Origin: Chloroflexota bacterium
Lineage (GTDB): Bacteria; Chloroflexota; UBA5177; JANWHV01
Assembly (NCBI GenBank): GCA_025450255.1
Contig: JANWHV010000255.1
Coordinates: 1 to 7,701 of the forward strand
Length of the DNA: 7,701 bases
Reading direction: 5' to 3'
A program made the position numbers and the translations under genes. Of this stretch, positions 1-6,132 are shown piece by piece; position 1 is the first letter of the stretch, and every line of letters begins with the position of its first letter. The notes below the pieces were generated by a model. The model saw only the letters and a list, made by a program, of their open reading frames with translations, had not been told where the DNA came from and did not search any database.

Positions 1-1
1 C

Positions 2-820
2 ATACAGGAAGGTGGGGCGGTCTTCCCACATTCCCGGGCGGAGCATCCGATTAACGCGACGGTGCTGATCCATACTGGCGCCCATTACCGTCACGTCATA
101 TTGCGCGATTTCTCACTGGCACATGCGTGTGTACAACTATTGCCCGCCAATGAGCTGCTTGCAGTAGCCAGCCGCTGCCAGCGGTTTGCCGACGGCACCG
201 CCGAGCGAAACGCCCGCGTCTACGGTGCGGGTGGCACGCCCAAGCAAGAAATGACACTCGGCGACGGAATCCAGGATGTACAAACGACCATGAACGGCGA
301 CATTTGGGTGTCGTATTTCGATGAGGGCGTCTTCGGTAACTACGGATGGGGCTACGGTGATGACTCAACACCAATTGGAGCTACGGGTTTGGTTCGGTTC
401 AATGCGAGAGGAGAGAAAAATTGGGAGTTCGCGCCGCCCGAAGGTGTAGGTAGTATCGATGATTGTTATGCTCTAAACGTCTGCGACGATGCGACTTGGG
501 CATACTACTATTCCGACTTTCCACTTGTGCGCATCGCCGCAGATGGCCATGTCCGAGCGTGGGGAACCGCGGTCAGCGGAGCCCATGCCGTTGCGGTCAA
601 TAACAGACGTGTATTGCTTATTGGCGGTTACCGATCTCGGCAGAATCAGTGCGTACTTGGAACACTGGGGAATGCCGCAATCGAAGATACAGTTGAGTGC
701 GGCTTGATCCTTCCGACCGGTGAACCGTTCGTCGATGGTCAAGTGCTTGGGCGGGATTCAATGCTTCATGTGTTTGCCGACACCGGTTGGTATCAGGTTG
801 ATATACGTACACTAGCGTAG
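2..820 (+). CDS. Uncharacterised protein, 5'-truncated by window edge; possible beta-propeller-like fold
   Basis: The reading frame is open from the first bases of the window to a TAG at 818-820, giving 272 visible residues. A GTG at 62 could start it, but no good ribosome-binding site precedes that codon and the in-frame sequence upstream looks coding, so the true start is probably outside the window. Visible features are short beta-rich segments with Trp/Gly/Asp turns: a DIWVSYFDEGVFGNYGWG stretch, then GLVRFNARGEKNWEF, DDCYALNV, and VRIAADGHVRAW. This spacing of 'x-Gly-x-hydrophobic-x-x-W/F' strands resembles repeated propeller blades, but I cannot name a family. I see no signal peptide (the N terminus is missing), transmembrane segment or catalytic motif. 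Base composition is visibly less GC-rich than in cysS or rlmB, which may indicate acquisition by transfer. Function unknown; that it is coding is fairly secure, the fold is inference. Confidence 0.7.
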   Translation: MQEGGAVFPHSRAEHPINATVLIHTGAHYRHVILRDFSLAHACVQLLPANELLAVASRCQRFADGTAERNARVYGAGGTPKQEMTLGDGIQDVQTTMNGDIWVSYFDEGVFGNYGWGYGDDSTPIGATGLVRFNARGEKNWEFAPPEGVGSIDDCYALNVCDDATWAYYYSDFPLVRIAADGHVRAWGTAVSGAHAVAVNNRRVLLIGGYRSRQNQCVLGTLGNAAIEDTVECGLILPTGEPFVDGQVLGRDSMLHVFADTGWYQVDIRTLA

Positions 821-876
821 CCCGTATAGAGTCATGCCAACGTCGACGTGTTTGTTACTCGTGGGTTCGAGCGTGA

Positions 877-1215
877 TCCCAAGTCCTAGGTCGTAAGACG
901 CTGGCGCTGGCGTATCATGTGCTTGGGGAACCGGCCCTGAATAACCTGGTGGAGGATCTGATGGGAACCAATCTCCTGGTCAAGGTCTTGGGTGAAGAGC
1001 GCCAGAAGGGTGTCGAGCAGGGCATCGAGCAGGGAGTGGGGCAAGCCCGTCGGCAGGACATTTTACGGACCCTGCGGCGCCGCTTTGCCGACGTGCCCGA
1101 CCCGGTGGTCGAGCAGGTGATGCGGGCCACCGATCCGGGCCGGCTCGCCGTGCTACTGGACGCGGCGGTGGACGCACAAACCCTCGAAGACTTTACCGGC
1201 GTGCTTACGAAATAG
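877..1215 (+). pseudogene. C-terminal remnant of an Rpn/PD-(D/E)XK transposase-like nuclease
   Basis: The frame opens after a TGA at 874-876 and runs to a TAG at 1213-1215, about 112 codons. A GTG at 919 is the earliest annotatable start but has no convincing ribosome-binding site. The product begins near LALAYHVLGEPALNNLVEDLM, then has a Glu-Gln-Gly linker (GVEQGIEQGVGQARRQ) and a helical end (LRRRFADVPDPVVEQVM ... LLDAAVDAQTLEDF). The EQG-repeat linker followed by 'LRRRF...L..ALLD....LEDF' is typical of the C terminus of Rpn-family recombination-promoting nucleases and of DUF4351-like tails, which are usually about 250-330 residues. The PD-(D/E)XK catalytic half is absent, and I see no homologous coding in the other + frames between 821 and 876. 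I therefore call it a 5'-deleted remnant with no expected activity. An alternative is a short expressed C-terminal protein, as internal starts are known for Rpn genes, but evidence for that is weak. Confidence 0.6.
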
Positions 1216-1229
1216 GACGCGGCCCGTCG

Positions 1230-1385
1230 ATGGAGAGAAGCGCCGTTCAGCCGGTCGACGATCTGGTACCACAGACCCTTGCGCGTGGCCTGCCTCCCCA
1301 AGTGGGGGCTGATATGCCGCTGCTGGTGCAGGCCGAGTTGGAGGCGATGGCGCATCTCTCCGACACAGCGCTGGGTCAATGCTAG
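1230..1385 (+). CDS. Small ORF of 51 codons, possibly a truncated gene
   Basis: An ATG at 1230, 14 nt after the Rpn remnant stop, opens 51 codons ending in TAG at 1383-1385. GGAC/GGCC-type sequence precedes it but no clear ribosome-binding site. The product contains DLVPQTLARGLPPQVGAD and then LLVQAELEAMAHLSDTALGQC. The second half, 'Q-A-E-L-E-A-M-x-x-L-S-D-x-A-L', resembles small helical proteins found beside nuclease genes in several bacterial lineages, where the text usually continues with Trp and an Ala-Arg pair. Here the next frame supplies WVNARAR directly after the ALG, so a 2-bp loss near 1370 may have truncated the gene. Its TAG overlaps the TAG of the convergent Uma2 gene through a shared CTAG. 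The coding appearance is moderate and the family link is from memory, so treat this as a tentative remnant. Confidence 0.35.
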   Translation: MERSAVQPVDDLVPQTLARGLPPQVGADMPLLVQAELEAMAHLSDTALGQC

Positions 1386-1993
1386 AGCGAGGTATCCGGG
1401 GCGCCGGCAAACAGCGAGGCAATCGGGATCGTTATGCCAGGCAAGCAGTCGAAGCGGGCCGTGGCGTTCCGATCGTTCGCTCTGGGATCGCCATATTGTC
1501 CAGTGGGTTGCAAGCGATAACAATAGAGCATCCGCGCCCGCGGATCGATGATCGCATATTCCGGCACGCCCGCCCGCGCATAGGCTTCCAGCTTGACACG
1601 CTCGTCGAATGCCCGGTTGCCTGGTGACAGTATCTCGATAATGAGATCAGGCGCACCGCGCACGCGCCGGTCCCGAAGCATGGTCGATCTCTCGGCCAGG
1701 ACCACGACGAAGTCAGGCTGTACGGGGTCGCAGCCAGGCATAAGCACGCCGATAGGGGCGGGAAACGCAAACCCCAGACCGCTATGTTTGAGTGGCATAC
1801 CGATATACTCTACCAGCGCCATAACTATCCACTGGTGGAAAAGGCTTGGCGCGGTGCTCATATACAGCACTCCGTCGATGATTTCGTAACGCCGCCCATC
1901 GTCAGGCAGGGTTTCCCAGTCCGCATAAGTCCACTGCCCTTGTGGCGGACCGGAAACTACCGGCGCGTCGGTTGAAATTACCAGCGTGGCCAT
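1382..1993 (-). CDS. Uma2 family endonuclease (DUF820, PD-(D/E)XK fold)
   Basis: The 203-residue product matches the usual length of Uma2-family restriction-endonuclease-like proteins, expanded in cyanobacteria and Chloroflexota; their substrate and biological role are largely unknown. The N terminus has the conserved 'W-T-Y-x-D-W-E-x-L-P-D-D-G-R-R-Y-E-I-I-D-G' entry, with Glu37 in RYEIIDG. The nuclease core follows: Asp94 in QPDFVVV, Glu120 in LIIEILSPG and Lys134 in ERVKLEAYARAG, with the family ending VPEYAIIDP at about 143-151. All expected catalytic positions are present, so the enzyme looks intact and soluble, with no signal peptide. The ATG at 1993 is preceded by a GGGAG ribosome-binding site (2000-2004) at a 6-nt gap. 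It is transcribed away from cysS and converges on the Rpn remnant and small ORF, with which it shares the final CTAG. Catalysis is inferred from fold, not shown. Confidence 0.88.
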   Translation of the reverse strand: MATLVISTDAPVVSGPPQGQWTYADWETLPDDGRRYEIIDGVLYMSTAPSLFHQWIVMALVEYIGMPLKHSGLGFAFPAPIGVLMPGCDPVQPDFVVVLAERSTMLRDRRVRGAPDLIIEILSPGNRAFDERVKLEAYARAGVPEYAIIDPRARMLYCYRLQPTGQYGDPRANDRNATARFDCLPGITIPIASLFAGAPDTSL

Positions 1994-2024
1994 GGCCTAC
2001 TCCCGGCTGAAGGTGCGTACCTTT

Positions 2025-2054
2025 ACTATCGTAACATGAAAAATCGCCTGACAC
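2025..2054 (-). promoter_or_regulatory. Candidate sigma-70-type promoter for the Uma2 gene
   Basis: On the minus strand a GTGTCA (2049-2054, 4 of 6 to TTGACA) and a GATAGT (2025-2030, 4 of 6 to TATAAT) are separated by 18 nt, upstream of the GGGAG ribosome-binding site and ATG of the Uma2 gene. The region is locally AT-rich (TTTTT at 2040-2044 on the minus strand). Position and spacing fit, but the boxes are imperfect and could occur by chance. Confidence 0.3.
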
Positions 2055-2186
2055 GCACGGTGAGCGGCGACGCATGGCAGGGCCGCCCAGGGCCGCGGAT
2101 ATGCGGGATTGTTAAGCCGCATACACGACGTAGCGCCCAGGGCCGGTACACTAGAGGCTGAGGGCAAATACCACTGTATGGTTTGT

Positions 2187-2192
2187 AAGGAG
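2187..2192 (+). promoter_or_regulatory. Ribosome-binding site fixing the TTG start of cysS
   Basis: AAGGAG lies 8 nt before the TTG at 2201. The only nearby ATG (2178) is in a different frame, and the protein from TTG begins MRIYDTRRAQ, the usual start of CysRS. This decides a TTG start. Confidence 0.85.
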
Positions 2193-2200
2193 CCGGTTGC

Positions 2201-3781
2201 TTGCGCATCTATGACACCAGGCGCGCTCAAAAATTGGAGTTCGAGCCGGAGCACGATCCGGTCCGGATGTACATGTGCGGTCTCACGCCCAAGAATGAGC
2301 CGCATATCGGGCACGCAAAACTGTTTGTTACGTCCGACTTGATCCGCCGATACCTGGAGTATCGCGGCTATAGTGTGCGCTATATCCAGAACGTGACGGA
2401 TATAGACGATAAGATTATCGCCCGCGCCAACCAGGAGGGCATTAGCCCCAAGGACGTGGCCGATAAATATAGTGCCTCCTACTTTGCCAGTGTAGATGCC
2501 CTCTACTGCAAGCCCGCCGCACAGTATCCGACCGTCACCAGCGCCATGCCGGGGATCGTCGAAATGATCCAGGGCCTGGTGGCCAACGGTCATGCCTACA
2601 CGGTGGGCGGCGACGTGTATTTCCGCGTGAGCCGCTTCCCCGACTATGGGAAGCTCTCGAAGCGGGACACGGCAGTCGACAATACCGCCGGCCGCGGCCT
2701 GCAAGCACGCGGCCAGGAGGCCATTCCCACGGCCGTCGACGGTGGTGGGTCCGAGGAGGGCGAGCGGGCAAAGGAAGACCCGCGTGACTTCGCTCTCTGG
2801 AAGGCGGCGAAACCAGGGGAACCGCAATGGGAGAGCCCCTGGGGCCCCGGCCGGCCGGGCTGGCACATCGAGTGCTCGGCCATGGCGCGGGCCGAGCTGG
2901 GCGACCAGATCGATATCCATGGCGGAGGGGCGGACCTGATCTTCCCGCACCATGAGAATGAGATCGCCCAGAGTGAGTCCTTTACCGCCAAGCCGCCGTT
3001 CGCCAAGTACTGGACGCATATCGGCGCCTTGATGGTCTATGTGACCACCGCGGACGGCGAGCGCATCCAGCAGAAGATGTCCCACTCGCTGGGCAATTTC
3101 GTGGCGATCAAGGACATCCTGGCGCGCTACGAGCCGTCCGTACTGCGGCTCTACCTGCTCTCCCAGCACTACCGATCGCCGGTGGTGTATACGGAGGAGT
3201 CATTGGCGGAGGTGGAGGTCGGCTGGGAGCGGCTCAGTACGGCCGTGCGGAACCTGGACCTGCTGCTGAATTGGGCGCCGGTGCGAGCGGTACGTCCGGA
3301 TGAGCCCGTGGAGCTGGAGATGCGGAAGGAGACGCGCCAGCTTTTGACCCAGATCGACGCCTCGCTGGAGGCGTTCCATGCCGGTATGGACGATGATTTC
3401 AATACCGCCCAGGCGATAGCCGCCCTGTACGATCTAGCGGCGCAAATCAACCGGTACAAGGATTTCCTCCGCGATCCGAAGCTGGTAAACCCCACGGCCA
3501 AGGGGGCGCTCGTGCGCGCCCAGGAGGCGTTGAGCACGGTAATGGACGTGCTGGGGTTGGTAGTGGCGCCGGAAGGGCCGGCTGCCGAACCCCCGGAATT
3601 CACCGCGTGGGTAGAGGGGTTGATCGCCAGGCGTTATGATCTGCGCGCGGCACGTGAATTTGCCGCCGCCGATGCCGTACGCGATGAGTTGAAGGCAATG
3701 GGTGTGATTGTAGAGGACCACCCACAAGGTTCGCGCTGGCGGAGAGACCGGCGCGCGGAGCGTGTAGCCGCGCACGCATAA
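2201..3781 (+). CDS. cysS: Cysteine--tRNA ligase (CysRS)
   Basis: Class I aminoacyl-tRNA synthetase that activates cysteine with ATP and charges tRNA-Cys in the cytoplasm; 526 residues against about 460-480 for typical bacterial enzymes. The HIGH motif is at 35-38. The zinc ligands are present: Cys26 in YMCGLT, Cys225 in GWHIECSAM, and His250 and Glu254 in FPHHENEIAQSE. The expected DFALWK (196-201) and GRPGWHIECSAM blocks are intact. A DALR-type helical domain (MDDDFNTAQAIAALYDLA, about 396-413) and the C-terminal EDHPQGSRWRR close the protein, so it is not the shorter mycothiol ligase MshC. Oddities: the KMSKS signature reads KMSHS (292-296); about 19 extra residues lie between YGKLS and DFALWK; about 9 more precede KMSHS; and the loop before HIGH is TPKNEP rather than the common TVYD-type. 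The start is TTG with AAGGAG 8 nt upstream. rlmB follows on the same strand, probably co-transcribed. Confidence 0.96.
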   Translation: MRIYDTRRAQKLEFEPEHDPVRMYMCGLTPKNEPHIGHAKLFVTSDLIRRYLEYRGYSVRYIQNVTDIDDKIIARANQEGISPKDVADKYSASYFASVDALYCKPAAQYPTVTSAMPGIVEMIQGLVANGHAYTVGGDVYFRVSRFPDYGKLSKRDTAVDNTAGRGLQARGQEAIPTAVDGGGSEEGERAKEDPRDFALWKAAKPGEPQWESPWGPGRPGWHIECSAMARAELGDQIDIHGGGADLIFPHHENEIAQSESFTAKPPFAKYWTHIGALMVYVTTADGERIQQKMSHSLGNFVAIKDILARYEPSVLRLYLLSQHYRSPVVYTEESLAEVEVGWERLSTAVRNLDLLLNWAPVRAVRPDEPVELEMRKETRQLLTQIDASLEAFHAGMDDDFNTAQAIAALYDLAAQINRYKDFLRDPKLVNPTAKGALVRAQEALSTVMDVLGLVVAPEGPAAEPPEFTAWVEGLIARRYDLRAAREFAAADAVRDELKAMGVIVEDHPQGSRWRRDRRAERVAAHA

Positions 3782-3983
3782 AGCCACCCAATAGGTGGAA
3801 CGTGAAGCCCGACAGGGCAGCAGTATACATGTGCCGGGCATAGTGACCTGAGCACAAGGATATGAGCCGCGCCATAGTGCGCGGGTTGGGCGTGGGCCGG
3901 TATTGAGTGAGGCCCCGCCGGCGATAGACACCACAGCCGCGGCGCTTGAGCGACCGCGAAGCTGGAAAGAGTAGGCAGATTCC
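3782..3983 (+). other. cysS-rlmB intergenic spacer with small hairpins
   Basis: This 202-bp gap has no ORF I can support. CCACC (3784-3788) pairs with GGTGG (3794-3798) just after the cysS stop, and GCCC (3807-3810) can pair with GGGC at 3815-3818 or, as GCCCG, with CGGGC at 3835-3839. None is followed by a T-tract, so read-through into rlmB is likely. A TATACA at 3824-3829 lacks a good -35 partner, so I do not call a promoter. Confidence 0.4.
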
Positions 3984-6011
3984 ATGGCTAATGACGATAC
4001 AACAGGACGGCACGGCGGCAACGAGCGGGGCGGACGGGCGGATCGCCCGCGCCACGGTTTCCAGAGCAGAGACAAGGATTTTCGCGGCGGCCCGCCCCGC
4101 CGGCATGACGCTCCCCGCGACCGCAACCCCTGGCGCGGCGACGCGCCCGCGGGCGGACAGGGCGAAGGCCAGGCGTGGCGGCCCTTCCGCGCGCCCGGCG
4201 GCACAGAGAGCGGGCGACCGCCGTTCCAGAGCCGCGACCGAGGCTTCGGCGGCGATCGCGACCGTGGTCCCCGCGGTGGTCAGGGCGGCGATCGGCCGCT
4301 GTTCCGTGGTGGCCAGGGCGGCGATCGGCCGCCGTTCCGTGGTGGTCAGGGTGGCGATCGGCCGCCGTTCCGTGGCCCACGGGAGGACGATCGCCCGTCG
4401 TTCGGCGGCGATCGGCCCTCCTTCAGAGACGACCGGGATGAGGGCGCCAGGCCCTCATTCAGGGACCGAGATGGCGCGCCCGCCGGTGAGCGGCCGAGCT
4501 ATCGCCAGGGTCGTGGCGGCTACCGTTCCTTCGACCAGGATCTTGGGCGTCCCGAGCGTCCGCCATACCAGGAGCGCCGGCCCGAGGGGGATCGACCATT
4601 CCAGAGCAGGCGTCCGGAAGGCGATCGGCCGTTCCGGGAGCGTCGGCCCGAGGGGGATCGGCCATTTCAGAGCCGTCGGCCCGACAGTGACCGTCCGTTC
4701 CCGAGCCGCCGGCCCGATGGCGACCGGCCAGGGTATGGCGATCGGCGTCCAGCTCCCGGCGGGCGTTCGTTCGAGCAGCGTATACCCGGCAGTGGTTTCG
4801 AGCAGGGACGCCCGCTCGGTACCGCCACGCGCGCGGGTCGCAGCCCCGTCAACCAGTTCGAGCGCATCCAGGCCGACGTCTACGGGCGCTGGCCAGTATT
4901 GGAGTCGCTCCGCGCCGGTAACGTGGTGAAAATCTACCTGGCGGCCGGCGTGAAAGACAGCGCGGATCACCTGCGCGAGATCCAGACGATCGCGGCCGAG
5001 AAACACATCACGGTCACGCGGGTCGACCGTTTCGATCTCGATCGCATCCTTGGCAATGCGAACCACCAGGGCATCGCGGCCGCGTGCAAGCCATTCCGGC
5101 ATACGCCCTTTGAAGACATCGTCACGGCGGCGGGGCAATCGGGCGAGAAGCCGCTTGTAGTGCTGTTCGACGGCGTGCAAGACCCGCAGAACCTCGGGTC
5201 AATCCTGCGCTCCGCCGAGGCGGCGGGCGTGGATGGCGTGGTGCTGCCCAAGCACAACCAGGCGGGGATCACCCCATCGGTGGTACGGGCGTCGGCGGGC
5301 GCCGTCGAGCACCTGCCAATTGCCGAGGTGACGAACCTGCGCCAGAGCATCGCCACCCTCAAGGAAGCGGGCTACTGGATTGTGGGGCTCGACATGGAGG
5401 GCGGCACTGACTACGACAACTTCGACGTCGATAGCCCGATCGCCCTGGTGATCGGCGGCGAGGGAAACGGCGTCAGCCGCATGGTCGCCGAGGAGTGTGA
5501 CTACCTGGTGCGCCTCCCCATGCGCGGCAAGATTGGCAGCCTCAACGCCTCGGTGGCGGCCGGTATCGTGCTCTACGAGATCGGGCGCCGGCGCGGCACG
5601 GCGGGCACGCCGAAGGTAGCCAGAGCGGCATTTGCCCCCGTGTCGGAAGTCGAAGAGGCGGCCGACCTGGAAGACGAGGACATCGAGGACGAGGATCTCG
5701 ACATGGAGTTCGACGCGTCCGACGACGTGCGTGACGACGAGGACGAGGACGAACACTTTCCCGACGACAAAGTCGAGGGTGACGAGGTCGGCGAGGTCGA
5801 GCATACCGGCATCGACGACCTGGGCGGCGAGGATGAGGACGCCGAGGACATCGAGGAAACCCCGCACAGCGCCGAGGACGAGGACGCCGAGGGTGACGAC
5901 TCAGCGGACGATACCGATCGGCCCGCGGACGCGCCGGCCGCCGTCGAGCCGGAACCCGCCACGCCTCATGATGTCGAGGCTGCCGAGGAACCGCGCGACG
6001 ATCGCGCCTGA
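3984..6011 (+). CDS. rlmB: TrmH/SpoU-family rRNA 2'-O-ribose methyltransferase (RlmB type) with long disordered arms
   Basis: SAM-dependent 2'-O-methyltransferase of the SPOUT class; RlmB modifies G2251 of 23S rRNA. The conserved core spans about 297-536 of 675 residues, close to the ~245 residues of E. coli RlmB. It contains the substrate-binding entry VYGRWPVLESLRAGNVVKIYLA (its first part, 299-310), NHQGIAA (360-366), motif 1 DPQNLGSILRSAEAAG with Asn403 and Arg409, motif 2 VIGGEGNGVS (489-498) and motif 3 LPMRGKIGSLNASVA (511-525), the knot that binds SAM. Residues 1-295 are low-complexity, rich in Arg, Gly, Asp, Pro and Phe, with two 11-residue repeat arrays. Residues 554-675 are about half Asp/Glu. 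The ATG at 3984 is the first start after an in-frame TAG at 3972, and no other in-frame ATG occurs until residue 471, so the N-terminal arm belongs to the gene. A weak GGAAAGAG precedes it. Substrate site is inferred; related TrmH-group enzymes cannot be excluded. Confidence 0.92.
   Translation: MANDDTTGRHGGNERGGRADRPRHGFQSRDKDFRGGPPRRHDAPRDRNPWRGDAPAGGQGEGQAWRPFRAPGGTESGRPPFQSRDRGFGGDRDRGPRGGQGGDRPLFRGGQGGDRPPFRGGQGGDRPPFRGPREDDRPSFGGDRPSFRDDRDEGARPSFRDRDGAPAGERPSYRQGRGGYRSFDQDLGRPERPPYQERRPEGDRPFQSRRPEGDRPFRERRPEGDRPFQSRRPDSDRPFPSRRPDGDRPGYGDRRPAPGGRSFEQRIPGSGFEQGRPLGTATRAGRSPVNQFERIQADVYGRWPVLESLRAGNVVKIYLAAGVKDSADHLREIQTIAAEKHITVTRVDRFDLDRILGNANHQGIAAACKPFRHTPFEDIVTAAGQSGEKPLVVLFDGVQDPQNLGSILRSAEAAGVDGVVLPKHNQAGITPSVVRASAGAVEHLPIAEVTNLRQSIATLKEAGYWIVGLDMEGGTDYDNFDVDSPIALVIGGEGNGVSRMVAEECDYLVRLPMRGKIGSLNASVAAGIVLYEIGRRRGTAGTPKVARAAFAPVSEVEEAADLEDEDIEDEDLDMEFDASDDVRDDEDEDEHFPDDKVEGDEVGEVEHTGIDDLGGEDEDAEDIEETPHSAEDEDAEGDDSADDTDRPADAPAAVEPEPATPHDVEAAEEPRDDRA
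4275..4373 (+). repeat. Three in-frame 33-bp tandem repeats in rlmB (GGQGGDRPxFR)
   Basis: Three consecutive 33-bp units encode residues 98-130 as GGQGGDRPLFR, GGQGGDRPPFR, GGQGGDRPPFR. The units are nearly identical at the DNA level (GGCGATCGGCCGC core), indicating recent duplication or slippage. They keep frame and lie in the Arg/Gly-rich arm. Confidence 0.95.
4569..4733 (+). repeat. Five in-frame 33-bp tandem repeats in rlmB (xxRRPEGDRPF)
   Basis: Five units encode residues 196-250 with the pattern x-x-Arg-Arg-Pro-(Glu/Asp)-(Gly/Ser)-Asp-Arg-Pro-(Phe/Gly): QERRPEGDRPF, QSRRPEGDRPF, RERRPEGDRPF, QSRRPDSDRPF, PSRRPDGDRPG. The period, 33 bp, equals that of the upstream array, and both share the Gly-Asp-Arg-Pro-x-Phe kernel. 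The DNA copies are more diverged than in the first array. Confidence 0.93.
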
Positions 6012-6034
6012 TCTGGGCCGAACGACAACGTAAT

Positions 6035-6077
6035 GAAAAATCCGGAGGCGCGCACCTCACGCGCCTCCGGATTTTTC
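6035..6077. terminator. Bidirectional intrinsic terminator between rlmB and the decarboxylase gene
   Basis: A perfect 18-bp inverted repeat, GAAAAATCCGGAGGCGCG (6035-6052) and its complement (6060-6077), encloses a 7-nt loop (6053-6059). The GC-rich part TCCGGAGGCGCG forms the stem, and the outer A5/T5 tracts give a U-run to transcripts arriving from either side. It lies 23 bp after the rlmB stop and 55 bp past the end of the convergent decarboxylase gene, the ideal place to end both. Confidence 0.93.
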
Positions 6078-6110
6078 GCATTTTGGCGTGGACCGCAGTC
6101 CACGCCCCAG
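6078..6110 (+). repeat. 33-bp palindromic intergenic repeat, copy 1
   Basis: Arms GGCGTGGAC (6085-6093) and GTCCACGCC (6098-6106) enclose CGCA, flanked by GCATTTT on the left and CCAG on the right. The whole 33-bp unit matches copy 2 (7641-7673) at 31 positions, including the non-palindromic flanks, in the same orientation. It directly abuts the terminator and lies downstream of the decarboxylase gene. It resembles a REP-like dispersed element; copy number in the genome cannot be seen here. Confidence 0.85.
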
Positions 6111-6132
6111 CCGCTCTCGGGTCTTTCTTTTT

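Noticed and set aside
2040..2200. T-box riboswitch upstream of cysS
   Set aside because: I see no T-box consensus (AGGGTGGNACCGCG-like), no specifier stem and no antiterminator/terminator pair.
1997..3169. 390-codon minus-strand ORF opposite cysS
   Set aside because: It lies entirely antisense to a certain CysRS gene and its product shows no recognisable domain; long antisense frames are expected in GC-rich coding DNA.
2201..3781. Mycothiol ligase MshC instead of CysRS
   Set aside because: The protein has the C-terminal helical and tRNA-binding parts that MshC lacks, and it is longer than CysRS rather than shorter.
3784..3798. Terminator after cysS
   Set aside because: The stem is only 5 bp and no T-tract follows.
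4275..4733. CRISPR array, suggested by 33-bp repeats
   Set aside because: Units are contiguous without unique spacers, keep an open reading frame and encode an 11-residue protein repeat.
3946..4929. 327-codon + ORF overlapping the start of rlmB in another frame
   Set aside because: Its product is Arg/Ala/Ser low-complexity created by reading the rlmB repeats out of frame; the rlmB frame leads into a conserved catalytic core.
5199..5962. Long minus-strand ORFs opposite the rlmB core and acidic tail
   Set aside because: They are Val/Leu- or Ser-rich mirror images of GAC/GAG codon runs (GTC/CTC on the other strand), with no motif or ribosome-binding site.
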